Positions 1-8,155 of a stretch of DNA of 64,000 bases are shown one piece after another. Under the pieces are notes generated by a model that searched no databases, was not told the origin of the DNA, and worked only from the letters and a program-made list of their open reading frames with translations. A program made the translations under genes and the position numbers. Every line of letters begins with the position of its first letter. Within the stretch, counting starts at the first letter, position 1. This DNA is from Planococcus shixiaomingii (GTDB lineage: Bacteria > Bacillota > Bacilli > Bacillales_A > Planococcaceae). Location of the stretch: the NCBI RefSeq assembly GCF_030413615.1, contig NZ_CP129236.1:1968001-2032000 (forward strand). The letters run 5' to 3'.

Positions 1-236
1 GATTTAAGTTGATCGGCAATTACGCCATTTGGTGTCATTACGAACCCGAAAATGATGAGTTGATCAAAAACTTTCTCCATACGAACCAAACGCCGGTAAT
101 CGCTTTACCTGAAGAAACCGGAATTTACATCGATAAAGAGATGATGAAAATTACAGGAATTAAACCCGCAACGATTTTTAGCGGTCCTGAAAGCAAACAA
201 GAAGTGTGGCCAGGTTCCGAGTCAGTCTTGTTGTAA
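1..236 (+). CDS. 3' end of an unknown gene (cut by window edge)
   Basis: The reading frame is open from the first bases of the window and ends with TAA at 234-236, so the gene probably begins upstream; the first in-frame start-like codon is TTG at 9. About 75 residues are visible, acidic and soluble, with no membrane segment and no motif I recognise. The small membrane protein gene that follows starts about 20 bases later and may be co-transcribed. Function unknown. Confidence 0.5.
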   Translation, partial: FKLIGNYAIWCHYEPENDELIKNFLHTNQTPVIALPEETGIYIDKEMMKITGIKPATIFSGPESKQEVWPGSESVLL

Positions 237-257
237 ATAAAAAGCGAGGTGCACGTT

Positions 258-431
258 GTGTCTAGTAAACAGACCTATTTATTAATATTGATTCCAGTAA
301 TGGTTAATATGATGATTTCGAATATGGAGATTCATACAAATATTAAATCTGTCGTTTTTGCTGTTTCTGCGTTATGTCTGCTTTACGTTGGCTACGACCA
401 TTTCCGGAAGGTAAGAATCAAAGATAGATAA
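258..431 (+). CDS. small membrane protein, two predicted TM segments
   Basis: 57-residue protein. GTG at 258 is preferred over the in-frame GTG at 249 because the Shine-Dalgarno GAGG at 246-249 sits 8 bases upstream of it. Two hydrophobic stretches (about residues 7-22 and 30-46) are followed by a basic tail (HFRKVRIKDR), which would be cytoplasmic. The layout resembles the decayed small ORF at 13646-13831, whose second hydrophobic segment also ends in a short charged tail. Family not recognised. Confidence 0.5.
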   Translation: MSSKQTYLLILIPVMVNMMISNMEIHTNIKSVVFAVSALCLLYVGYDHFRKVRIKDR

Positions 432-662
432 CTTGTTGCATACTTAATCGAGAAAAAAATTAGTTAAAGCTTTACGGCATGAAAAATGTAAGTATTCGGT
501 GATAAATCTTTTTAATATACATTGCCAAACATGAACTTTAAGATTCGTTCCAGAACTGATAATTTCCATTTAAGGAAACTTTTGAGCGTGTAAAGGCGTT
601 CTTTTCTTTAAGTTACTTTAAGCAAATAGACGAAATAGAAAAGCGAAAGGAAGTCGAATCCA

Positions 663-1007
663 ATGAAAATACTTTCAGGTTGGAAACTGGCATTGACTGC
701 TTTAGTGGCAGGCGCAATTATTTATGTTGGTGTGACGTTTTCCTTATACGAACCTTCAGAGGATTTGTATGGCTTTCCGATTCCTAAAAATGCGGAATTA
801 GTGCGAGAAGATATATATGGCAATAGCTATAGTTGGTCTCCGGTTTCTGAAGAAGAGGGAATTCCTTTTGCTTATGAATTGGTCCTGAAGTTAAACGGCT
901 GGCATAAGGGCGAAATCGAAGGAGCCTCCGTATACTACTATAAAGGCTCCAATAAAGTAGATCTTGTTTCTTCGACAGAGCAGTTTAACATTTTAAGAGT
1001 GAAGTGA
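663..1007 (+). CDS. hypothetical membrane-anchored protein
   Basis: 114 residues: an N-terminal hydrophobic segment (about residues 7-27) without a lipobox cysteine, so probably a signal anchor, followed by a soluble, tyrosine-rich extracytoplasmic domain of about 85 residues. An AAAGGAAG ribosome site lies upstream of ATG 663. The DUF402 gene begins immediately after the stop, so the two are likely co-transcribed. I do not recognise the soluble domain. Confidence 0.55.
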   Translation: MKILSGWKLALTALVAGAIIYVGVTFSLYEPSEDLYGFPIPKNAELVREDIYGNSYSWSPVSEEEGIPFAYELVLKLNGWHKGEIEGASVYYYKGSNKVDLVSSTEQFNILRVK

Positions 1008-1014
1008 ATTGTTT

Positions 1015-1608
1015 ATGAAAAGGGTCAATAGCCATCAGTATAATAGATTTAAATGGGGGAGGAGCTTGGAAATAAAAAGGAAAGCCGGAGATAGAGCAGG
1101 TTGGAAAAGAGTGGTGGAGAGGCATTATCAACAAAGATATATTGAAACAAAAGATTATTGCGGATATGTGACCTTGCTGCATGTTAAAGAAGTAACTAAA
1201 CCGCTTTGGACAACTTACAATTCGAAGCAACTTTGTATTTTAAACAATGGATATGTTTGGCTACAGCATTTTCCTGAAGGCCATCATCATTCAGTTACTA
1301 CTACATTTAATGAAAATGGTGACATCGTTCAATGGTATATCGACATTTGTTTGAAAAACGGAGTAGACAATAACATTCCGTATATGGATGACTTGTTTTT
1401 AGACATTGTTTTGCTTCCCACAGGACAAGTGATTGAGAAAGACAAAGATGAACTTGAAGAAGCTCTATCTCTGGGTGTTATATCGCGTGATTATTATAAT
1501 CTTGCTTGGAGAGAATTTTATAAAATTCTCGAGCAAATAAATACGAATACATTCATATATTCTCACCTTTCGTTGGTTCATAAAGAAGAGCTGATCAAGG
1601 CTACATAA
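1015..1608 (+). CDS. DUF402 domain protein (NtdP-like nucleoside phosphatase fold)
   Basis: The region from residue 60 onward matches the DUF402 family: a WLQHFPEGHHHSVT segment, then an acidic set (WYIDICL, YMDDLFLDIVLLP, DKDELEEAL) that in characterised relatives binds the metal used to hydrolyse nucleoside tri- and diphosphates. Substrate here is not known. ATG 1015 lacks a good ribosome site; TTG 1066 lies just after GGGGGAGGAG but with only 1-3 bases of spacing, so a shorter product starting LEIKRKAGDR is possible. Gene order hyp-DUF402-Nudix suggests a small housekeeping or nucleotide-sanitising cluster, which is inference. Confidence 0.75.
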   Translation: MKRVNSHQYNRFKWGRSLEIKRKAGDRAGWKRVVERHYQQRYIETKDYCGYVTLLHVKEVTKPLWTTYNSKQLCILNNGYVWLQHFPEGHHHSVTTTFNENGDIVQWYIDICLKNGVDNNIPYMDDLFLDIVLLPTGQVIEKDKDELEEALSLGVISRDYYNLAWREFYKILEQINTNTFIYSHLSLVHKEELIKAT

Positions 1609-1646
1609 CATCCAACCATATTAGCAAAAAAACTGGGGGAATTCGA

Positions 1647-2084
1647 TTGCTATCGCAAGAAAAAGTACAACAAACTTACACGCCTCCAAAGCACATTGTG
1701 TCGGCAGCTGCTGTTGTTTTAAATGAAAATCAGGAAATTTTGCTGATTAAAGGACCGCGGCGAGGCTGGGAGATGCCGGGAGGTCAAGTGGAAGAAGGCG
1801 AGTCGTTAAAAGAAGCGGCCGTAAGGGAAGTGAAAGAAGAATCTGGTATAGACATCGAGGTAGTGAAGTTTTGCGGAGTGTTTCAAAATGTCCATGGTTC
1901 GATATGCAACACTTTGTTTCTGGCAAAACCAATCGGAGGCCAGCCTACTACTTCTTCCGAAAGCCTGGAAGTGGGGTTTTTTCCAATTGAAGAAGCGCTG
2001 CAGTTGGTAACGTGGAAAAACTTCCGACAGCGAATCGAATATTGTTTGAACGAAAGTACGCATCCATTTTATATTGATTTTTAA
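1647..2084 (+). CDS. Nudix hydrolase
   Basis: 145 residues with a complete Nudix box at about residues 46-68 (G-x5-E-x7-REVKEESGI), the Mg2+-binding helix that hydrolyses nucleoside diphosphates linked to another group. TTG 1647 follows a GGGGGA ribosome site. The strand after the box and the C-terminal helix are normal length, so the protein is complete. Substrate cannot be told from sequence. A second Nudix gene lies at 49840-50286 but is not a close copy. Confidence 0.9.
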   Translation: MLSQEKVQQTYTPPKHIVSAAAVVLNENQEILLIKGPRRGWEMPGGQVEEGESLKEAAVREVKEESGIDIEVVKFCGVFQNVHGSICNTLFLAKPIGGQPTTSSESLEVGFFPIEEALQLVTWKNFRQRIEYCLNESTHPFYIDF

Positions 2085-2200
2085 TGCCAGCCTATTTTGG
2101 CAGGAGGTTGTACTAAAGTTAACAATGGATAATAAAGGATAATAAAGAACAGTTGAGGAAATAATGAATAGCTGCTTGCCCGAACTTAAAGGAGGCGCAT

Positions 2201-2416
2201 ATGAAAAATACAGGTTTAAGAATAGCGTGGATTGTTCCGAATGTATTTTTATACCTCACTGCTTTAGGTTTGTTGTCGTTCATAATTGTATTTGCAGATG
2301 GGTTATTAGAAATCAATCGATTTGTTATTTATGTCGTTTTGTTTGTCCTTCTTTTATTCATAAATTTGATTTGCTCTTTTCGGATCGCCAGTTGGATTAA
2401 ACAAGGAAAGATGTAA
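2201..2416 (+). CDS. small membrane protein, two TM segments
   Basis: 71 residues, ATG 2201 preceded by the strong site AAAGGAGG. Two hydrophobic helices (about residues 8-30 and 40-60) and a short basic C-terminus (RIASWIKQGKM). No recognised family. It lies just upstream of another small membrane protein gene at 2468 and they may share a transcript ending at the terminator at 2781-2830. Confidence 0.55.
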   Translation: MKNTGLRIAWIVPNVFLYLTALGLLSFIIVFADGLLEINRFVIYVVLFVLLLFINLICSFRIASWIKQGKM

Positions 2417-2467
2417 TACATCAGCCATATAATAGACCACGGGAATAATGAGCAAGAGGAGGATATT

Positions 2468-2746
2468 TTGAGAAAAAAACTATTTTCCTTTCTTTCAGCT
2501 GCTTTTTTTCTATTGATGATAGTGCCTCTCGCACTTCCTTATTCAGCGGAAGGGTTCGATCTTTTCGTGTTTTTTCTCAGTCTCAACTTTTACTTGCCTC
2601 TTGTTTTTGGCGTGTTTGGAATAATTAGTGGACTGCTCGGGATGGAAGGTAGCTTAAAGTTTTATCTGGTTTTGCTCAACGCTTTAAGTTTTGTGTTTTA
2701 TCTTTTTGTGATAATTATGGCGATATTCGGTTTTAGAGAGCCGTGA
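2468..2746 (+). CDS. small three-TM membrane protein, paralogue of 22118-22387
   Basis: 92 residues; TTG 2468 follows GAGGAGG. Three hydrophobic segments fill nearly the whole protein. It aligns along its length with the protein at 22118-22387: both have a PLAL motif at the end of TM1, a Y-hydrophobic segment, then G-(M)-x-G-x-L-x-FYL before TM3. The shared motif between TM2 and TM3 (LGMEGSLKFYL here) is the strongest match. Role unknown; the duplication suggests a small family in this genome. Confidence 0.6.
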   Translation: MRKKLFSFLSAAFFLLMIVPLALPYSAEGFDLFVFFLSLNFYLPLVFGVFGIISGLLGMEGSLKFYLVLLNALSFVFYLFVIIMAIFGFREP

Positions 2747-2780
2747 TGCATCTATATCAATTGAATTTTTCTGGAATTTA

Positions 2781-2830
2781 AAACCCCTGTATGTGCGCTT
2801 AATCGATTAAGCGCACATGCAGGGGTTTTA
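2781..2830. terminator. rho-independent terminator
   Basis: A long, nearly perfect inverted repeat: AAACCCCTG...CAGGGGTTT enclosing TGTGCGCTTA/TAAGCGCACA around a CGAT loop. It is symmetric enough to work on either strand and ends the small-membrane-protein gene group. Confidence 0.85.
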
Positions 2831-3098
2831 TTTTGAAAAATATTGGGAAAGCCAACTGGAGTGAAAAATGAAGGTATGTAGTTTCATAGATGTATTCCAA
2901 AATATAGATCCAACAAAAAACTTTATAAGCGAAGCGCTTACATTTTGGAAAGTGGTGTTTATCCCTTTAAAAGGGTGGTACGCTTAGTAAAGTATGGTTT
3001 TGGACAATTGTTAAAGCATGCTTTTAGTAGCTATTGTAATTTGCTTCAATAGAGGAATGCGGCCATAAAGATTTTTATTTAGAAAGGTGTATGGTTTT
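2831..3098 (+). other. leader or intergenic region upstream of the Bcr/CflA gene
   Basis: Contains a perfect hairpin TAAGCG-AAG-CGCTTA near 2929-2943 and, further on, AGGGTGGTACG near 2976-2986, which resembles the T-box consensus. No stem I, specifier loop or terminator can be drawn, so a working T-box is not supported. Otherwise AT-rich sequence holding the promoter for the downstream transporter. Confidence 0.35.
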
Positions 3099-4322
3099 AT
3101 GTTACATAATCCAACTGGAAAAGCACGGCTTGGGCTTGCGCTTCTTCTCAGTTTGCTTGGGATATTGGCTCCCCTGAATATTGATATGTATTTGCCGAGT
3201 TTTCCTGGCATAGCCGCCGATTTTGGCGCTTCGGCCTCACTCGTGCAACTGAGCTTAACGACCTGTCTCATTGGCCTCGCGGTTGGGCAACTTATTGTAG
3301 GCCCGCTCAGTGATTCGAAAGGCAGAAAGAAACCGATTCTTATTGCGGTTTTCTTATTCGCTTTATCTTCAATTCTTTGCGCTCTTGCCACCAGCATTAC
3401 AATGCTGATTGTCGCACGGTTTTTGCAAGGGTTTACTGCCTCTGCAGGAATCGTCCTTTCCCGTGCCGTCGTTCGGGACGTGTTCAGCGGCCGAGAGCTG
3501 ACGAAATTTTATTCGCTACTAATGGTCATCAATTCAGTTGCCCCAATGGCAGCCCCTATAGCGGGTGGAGCGATTTTGGCTTTGCCGTTTGCAAACTGGC
3601 AGACCATCTTTTATTTTTTAGGATTCCTTGGGATTCTTATCGTTATCACCGTAGCGGCCAAACTGCCTGAAACGTTGCCTGTAGACAAGCGCATTCCGAG
3701 TTCGATAGGGGAATCGGTCCGGTCAATGGGCAGTTTGCTGAAGGACCGGAGTTATATCGGCTATACCTTGATTGTCGGTTTTGTCCACGGAGGAAGTTTT
3801 GCTTATGTGGCGGGAACTCCTTTCGTCTACCAAGGAATCTACGGCGTGTCGCCGCAGGTTTTCAGTGTTCTTTTTGGCATTAATGGGTTGGCGATTATCT
3901 TGGGCAGTTATCTGATCGGTAAATTCGGCGGCATCATCCCGGAAAAACGCTTGCTTCAAATTGCTGTAATCACTGCCGGAGTATCAACTTTTGTGCTGCT
4001 GATTGCGACGATTGTCGAAGGGCCACTGGCGACGATCGTCATTCCGATTTTCATCTATATGATTACCATCGGGATGACGTTGACCAGCTCCTTTACATTG
4101 GCATTAAGAGAACAAGGGCACCGCGCAGGCAGTGCAAGCGCCGTAATCGGCATGCTTCCGATGCTGATCGGGGCTGCTGTTTCTCCACTTGTCGGCATTG
4201 ATGAAACGACTGCTGTGCCGATGGGGGCTATTTTGTTCATCACTTCACTTATTGGGTTGCTTGCATTTTATGGGGTTTCAGAAAAGAAAGTACAGCCTAA
4301 ACAGGCAGAAGCTAGAAGTTAA
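3099..4322 (+). CDS. Bcr/CflA-type MFS multidrug exporter
   Basis: About 407 residues, 12 predicted TM helices. TM1 carries NIDMYLPSFP, typical of the Bcr/CflA drug-resistance group, and the loop after TM2 holds the MFS motif A region (GPLSDSKGRKK). TM4 carries RFLQGFTASAG...SRAVVRD, also typical of the group. Expected to export small toxic compounds by proton antiport; substrate unknown. ATG 3099 is preferred to GTG 3087 because the ribosome site AGAAAGG overlaps the GTG. Followed at once by a terminator, so monocistronic. Confidence 0.9.
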   Translation: MLHNPTGKARLGLALLLSLLGILAPLNIDMYLPSFPGIAADFGASASLVQLSLTTCLIGLAVGQLIVGPLSDSKGRKKPILIAVFLFALSSILCALATSITMLIVARFLQGFTASAGIVLSRAVVRDVFSGRELTKFYSLLMVINSVAPMAAPIAGGAILALPFANWQTIFYFLGFLGILIVITVAAKLPETLPVDKRIPSSIGESVRSMGSLLKDRSYIGYTLIVGFVHGGSFAYVAGTPFVYQGIYGVSPQVFSVLFGINGLAIILGSYLIGKFGGIIPEKRLLQIAVITAGVSTFVLLIATIVEGPLATIVIPIFIYMITIGMTLTSSFTLALREQGHRAGSASAVIGMLPMLIGAAVSPLVGIDETTAVPMGAILFITSLIGLLAFYGVSEKKVQPKQAEARS

Positions 4323-4334
4323 AAAAAGACAAAT

Positions 4335-4369
4335 AAAAAAGCAAACGGCCATATGCCGTTTGCTTTTTT
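4335..4369. terminator. rho-independent terminator
   Basis: GCAAACGGC-CATAT-GCCGTTTGC flanked by A6 and T6. Sits between the convergent Bcr/CflA and HAD genes and should act in both directions. Confidence 0.9.
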
Positions 4370-4410
4370 ATATGGAATTGAAAAATCTTAGGGGTTTGGA
4401 ATACCCTATT

Positions 4411-5040
4411 TTATAACTTAGGTATCAATGTATTTATTAGCTCTGCAGGAGTATGCACTACGTATTTCGGATTTTCCTTCTCGATGAGCTCATAGCCGTC
4501 TAATCCCCAGCTAACCCACATAAAAGGAACAGCCACTTTGTTGCAGGCAATAATATCCCGCACTTCGTCGCCGACGTATAACACTTGATCTGGCGTGATA
4601 TTGTGCTGCTCCATAAATTTTTTAATAACTGCATCCTTGCCAAAAATCTTGCTGGAAGACAGTACTTGGGAAACAGAACCGATTTGTTCTTGTTTCAACA
4701 GCAATTCGATGTTTTCTTTCGCATTCGATGAGACAATGCCTACCACAAATCCTTGATTGGCCAGTGTATCCAGCATTCCTTTTATCCCTTCAAACAGCTT
4801 TACATCACCAACGTTATCCTTAAAGTGCTGATAGATCTTTGGCAAAATGACCGGCAGTTTATGCATCGGAAAATTGTATAGTCGGGCTCTTTGCTGAATT
4901 GTTAAATGGCGCGTTAAGTGGAGGTCTTCCATGGTAACAGGTTTAAACTTATAACGTTCTGCAAGTGCATTCCATGCTTGCATATGTAGATGCGCAGAAT
5001 CTGCCAAGGTACCGTCAAAATCGAATAAGATATATTTCAA
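4411..5040 (-). CDS. HAD-superfamily phosphatase (phosphoglycolate phosphatase-like)
   Basis: 209 residues. Motif I DFDGT at residues 7-11 supplies the aspartyl nucleophile; motif II is VSSN around residue 103, followed by a conserved lysine region, and motif IV is GDEVRD around residue 157. The helical cap between motifs I and II is of the phosphoglycolate phosphatase/PpaX size. Likely a cytoplasmic phosphatase for a small sugar phosphate; substrate not determined. It lies downstream of the FAD monooxygenase gene on the same strand. Confidence 0.88.
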   Translation of the reverse strand: MKYILFDFDGTLADSAHLHMQAWNALAERYKFKPVTMEDLHLTRHLTIQQRARLYNFPMHKLPVILPKIYQHFKDNVGDVKLFEGIKGMLDTLANQGFVVGIVSSNAKENIELLLKQEQIGSVSQVLSSSKIFGKDAVIKKFMEQHNITPDQVLYVGDEVRDIIACNKVAVPFMWVSWGLDGYELIEKENPKYVVHTPAELINTLIPKL

Positions 5041-5118
5041 TGGATTTTCCTCCTTTTTTTATTACGATTATACTATCACTCAGATTATTTGAAAAAAGAA
5101 TTGGTAGTGGTTGATTAT

Positions 5119-6261
5119 TTATTCCAACTCAACATCATATAAAAATTTCAAGCGCTGTTGCAACAGTTTTGATGGGACGAAAGGAAATAAAAAATCACGT
5201 GCTGCGGCAAGCGGACGGGAGCGGATTTGGGCAGCTGCGCCAATTTGCCGGGAGAGCCGAATCACTTTTGCCGTGCGGGCAACTCTCTTGTCTTCGTAAA
5301 ATTTCAAAGCTTTCTGTGGATCTTTAAATCGTTTAAAACCATTTCCAAGAACAATGGCGTCCTCAATTGCTTGGCCTGCTCCTTGACCCATATTCGGCGT
5401 TGTAGCATGGGCAGCGTCACCTAGCAGCACTATTTTGCCATAAACGAAGCGGCGAAGCGGTTTGATGTCCAAAATATCGTGATGGAGAATATGTTCTAAA
5501 GAAGTGTTTGCTATAATGTCCGGCACATATTTCGGGAGGTGATCGAACAATTGGGCAATGTTGGCAGGGGATAAATTTTGATAAAGTGGATTTCTGGCTG
5601 TTGAATTGATACATGCAAACCAATAGATTCTCCCGCCCTTCATTGGAGCTATGCCAAAGCGGCCTTTTGTCGACCATAGCTCACTTGACGTATATTCTTC
5701 CACTCGGCCATTGTTGTCTGTTATACCTCTCCAGCAAGTATAGCCTGCGTATCTAGGCTTAGATTCAGGCAATAACTTTTGCCGTATGGGGGAATGTATG
5801 CCATCTGCCGCAATCAGAAAATCAGCGGATATAGGAGTGCCTTCTTCAAAAAAAGCCGTCACTTTTTCGGTGTCTTGTTCGACAAAAACGCATTTTTTTC
5901 CGTATTGAACAGTGCCTGGGGCTAAGGCGTCCATAAGCGTGCGATGCAAATCGCCCCGGTGAATAGTAATGTTCTTTTGGCCAGATCTTTTGCTGAAATC
6001 GCTAAAGCTTGCGACTTTCAAAGGTTTGCCTTTCTCATTTTGTAAAACGAGCGAATGCAGCTCATAGCCATTGGCAAAAACATCATTACCAATTCCGATG
6101 TCCATCAAAGCTTGCATCGCGTTTGAGCCGATTCCGATGCCGGCGCCAACCGGACGAAAAGAAGGGGCCGAATCATAGACTTGAACTAGAATTCCTTGTT
6201 TTTGCAAGGTGACTGCAGTGCATAGTCCACCAATTCCTCCGCCGATAATGGCAATTTTCAT
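5119..6261 (-). CDS. FAD-dependent monooxygenase
   Basis: 380 residues. N-terminal FAD-binding GGGIGG motif right after the start, and the second FAD motif GDAAHATTPNMGQGAGQAIEDA near residue 280, diagnostic of the UbiH/HpxO/salicylate-hydroxylase-like group that inserts one oxygen atom into an aromatic or heterocyclic substrate with NAD(P)H. ATG 6261 chosen since GGGAG lies 8-9 bases upstream and overlaps the alternative GTG 6270. Substrate unknown; no aromatic pathway genes are adjacent. Confidence 0.88.
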   Translation of the reverse strand: MKIAIIGGGIGGLCTAVTLQKQGILVQVYDSAPSFRPVGAGIGIGSNAMQALMDIGIGNDVFANGYELHSLVLQNEKGKPLKVASFSDFSKRSGQKNITIHRGDLHRTLMDALAPGTVQYGKKCVFVEQDTEKVTAFFEEGTPISADFLIAADGIHSPIRQKLLPESKPRYAGYTCWRGITDNNGRVEEYTSSELWSTKGRFGIAPMKGGRIYWFACINSTARNPLYQNLSPANIAQLFDHLPKYVPDIIANTSLEHILHHDILDIKPLRRFVYGKIVLLGDAAHATTPNMGQGAGQAIEDAIVLGNGFKRFKDPQKALKFYEDKRVARTAKVIRLSRQIGAAAQIRSRPLAAARDFLFPFVPSKLLQQRLKFLYDVELE

Positions 6262-6331
6262 GAGATTCACTCCCTGTAAAAAAATAGTGAGGCTTTTTCG
6301 AAAGCATAGAATGGGGTAAAATAAAAAACCC

Positions 6332-6580
6332 CTAGTAACTAGGAGCTTCTTCGATAGTACTTGCAGAAATAGATTTTTCGATAATATTAGCAGCCTCTTC
6401 GACTGAATCGTATTTTTCTATAGTTTCCGTTTGTAAATAAGTAAGTTCTAGCGTACTGGTATTTGGAACACACCTTACTTGTATCCAATCCACTTCGTCT
6501 TTTGTAAAAGTTTGAGTAATTCGTACAGTATTATATTGGCAGATGGTTGTCAATAGGTTTTTAATGCTTTCAATTGTCAT
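6332..6580 (-). CDS. small hypothetical protein
   Basis: 82 residues from ATG 6580, which has AAAGGAAG about 9-10 bases upstream; the longer frame to 6637 lacks a site. Mixed alpha/beta composition, with two beta-rich stretches (VDWIQVRCV, LELTYLQTE) then an acidic helix. It vaguely resembles the small YkuJ/DUF1797 proteins of Bacillus in length and strand pattern, but I am not sure of this. Probably monocistronic. Confidence 0.5.
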   Translation of the reverse strand: MTIESIKNLLTTICQYNTVRITQTFTKDEVDWIQVRCVPNTSTLELTYLQTETIEKYDSVEEAANIIEKSISASTIEEAPSY

Positions 6581-6993
6581 AAATGGAATCTTCCTTTCGC
6601 GATGGAAAGTGACTAAGAAAAGTCGGGAGGAATCCAAAGATTGATTTGTTTCCTAAGTATAACACCATTAGAGCAAATTAGCAAATATATTGAAATAAAT
6701 GGAAATTAACCTTAAATGGCTGTTTTGAGCCATTAATAGCTTTTTTATAAATAAAAGCTTTTTTCTTCTTATATCAGTTGAACATAATTTTTAACTATTG
6801 ATAATCCGCAAAGTTGCCCGGCGATAGTTATGGTGCTATTGGCAAAAAGGTTGAACGTAACAATTAACAGCAGTTGAACTGTGCATCATTGGCACTAGCT
6901 CCGAAACAGCCCATCACTATAAACTTAAGCTAATTTAAAAATCTTATTTTTACTTCTGGTATATTTTGTTTGTTATTATCCTAGTATAGGTGC

Positions 6994-6999
6994 TATACT
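6994..6999 (+). promoter_or_regulatory. candidate sigma-A promoter for the Mn riboswitch transcript
   Basis: TATACT at 6994-6999 with TGTTAT at 6971-6976, spacing 17. The -35 match is weak. It lies about 35 bases before the riboswitch core. The rest of 6638-6970 is AT-rich with no gene that I can see. Confidence 0.4.
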
Positions 7000-7029
7000 G
7001 ATTTTACAACTCAATACACTTTGACTTTT

Positions 7030-7158
7030 AGTCAAGGGGGAGTAGCTATAGGGAAACCTATTTCACAGTCGTCAATACATGGTTCGTAGCCATCGGTTGT
7101 GATAGCATTTTATTTTGCTTAGCGAGACCTTTGCCTTTTATTAGGCAGGGGTCTTTTT
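7030..7158 (+). ncRNA. yybP-ykoY Mn2+ riboswitch with expression-platform terminator
   Basis: The conserved 5' element GGGGAGTAGC is at 7036-7046 and the conserved 3' element AGCGAGACC at 7121-7129. GACC-TTTGCC then pairs with GGCAGGGGTC to form a terminator followed by T6 at about 7152-7158. This is the manganese-sensing riboswitch family; metal binding frees the gene from termination. The downstream TerC-family gene fits the known regulon. Confidence 0.9.
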
Positions 7159-7201
7159 TGTGGGCAAAATTATGCTGGCAATAATTAGGAGGAGATGGAA
7201 G

Positions 7202-7993
7202 ATGGAAGCAGTATTATTGGAGTACGCTTGGGTATTGCTTGTTTTGATCGGTTTAGAAGGTCTACTGGCAGCGGATAACGCAGTCGTAATGGCCGTCATG
7301 GTCAAGCACTTGCCGAAAGCGCAACAGAAAAAAGCATTATTTTACGGGTTAGCGGGGGCATTCATATTCCGTTTCGGAGCCTTGTTCATGATCACATTGC
7401 TGGTGAACATTTGGCAAATTCAAGCACTTGGTGCGGCATATCTGTTGTTCATTTCAGGCAAGCACATTTATGATCAGCGAAAAGGCAAAGACGATGATAT
7501 CGCAGAAGCTGTAAAACAGCAAAAAGAAGGCAAAGGTTCAAGCTTCTGGATGACGGTTTTGAAAATCGAACTGGCTGATATTGCATTCGCTATCGACTCT
7601 ATGCTTGCAGCAGTAGCACTAGCTGTAACATTGCCGCATCTAGATGTATTTGGCTTCACTGATATCGGCGGCATCAACTCAGGACAGTTCTTCGTTATGC
7701 TTGCCGGTGGTTTGATCGGTGTTATCATCATGCGTTTTGCAGCACACAAATTCGTACAGTTGTTGGAAACTTATCCGCAGCTCGAAACAGCAGCCTTTGT
7801 TATCGTCGGCTGGGTAGGGGTAAAACTTCTTGTTATGACTTTGGCGCATGAAAATGTCCATATTTTGCCGCATGATTTCCCTCACTCAACTCCATGGACA
7901 ATTATATTCTGGACAGTTCTTGTCGGAATCGTTGTTGTTGGTGCATTACTGGGTGTGAAAAGTAAAAAAGAAGAAGAACAAGCAGGTAAATAA
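7202..7993 (+). CDS. TerC-family integral membrane protein, probable Mn2+ exporter
   Basis: 263 residues with seven or eight TM helices. Two TerC motifs with membrane-embedded acidic residues are visible: LEGLLAADNAVVMAVM near the N-terminus and KIELADIAFAIDSMLAAVAL in the middle, the pair thought to coordinate the metal. Bacillus homologues YkoY/MeeY and YceF/MeeF export manganese, partly to metallate secreted enzymes. ATG 7202 follows AGGAGGAG; the in-frame GTG 7160 falls in the riboswitch terminator. Control by the Mn riboswitch supports the function. Confidence 0.9.
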   Translation: MEAVLLEYAWVLLVLIGLEGLLAADNAVVMAVMVKHLPKAQQKKALFYGLAGAFIFRFGALFMITLLVNIWQIQALGAAYLLFISGKHIYDQRKGKDDDIAEAVKQQKEGKGSSFWMTVLKIELADIAFAIDSMLAAVALAVTLPHLDVFGFTDIGGINSGQFFVMLAGGLIGVIIMRFAAHKFVQLLETYPQLETAAFVIVGWVGVKLLVMTLAHENVHILPHDFPHSTPWTIIFWTVLVGIVVVGALLGVKSKKEEEQAGK

Positions 7994-8003
7994 GAATTTT
8001 AGA

Positions 8004-8040
8004 AAGGGCCAATCCGAACCATTCGGGTTGGCCCTTTTTT
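8004..8040 (+). terminator. rho-independent terminator
   Basis: AAGGGCCAAtCCGAA-CCAT-TTCGGGTTGGCCC followed by T6; ends the TerC transcript. Confidence 0.88.
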
Positions 8041-8155
8041 GTTCAGCATTGATTCCGTGACAGGTTAGAAATTTAAGAAGAAAAGGTATTACATAAAGAA
8101 CAATACAAAAGGAACCCTAAACAAATAAAGTGTTAAACCGGTTGGAGGGCTTAAG

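Noticed and set aside
2840..3098. AGGGTGGTACG upstream of the Bcr/CflA gene as a T-box
   Set aside because: Only the short T-box word is present; no stem I, specifier loop or terminator could be drawn.
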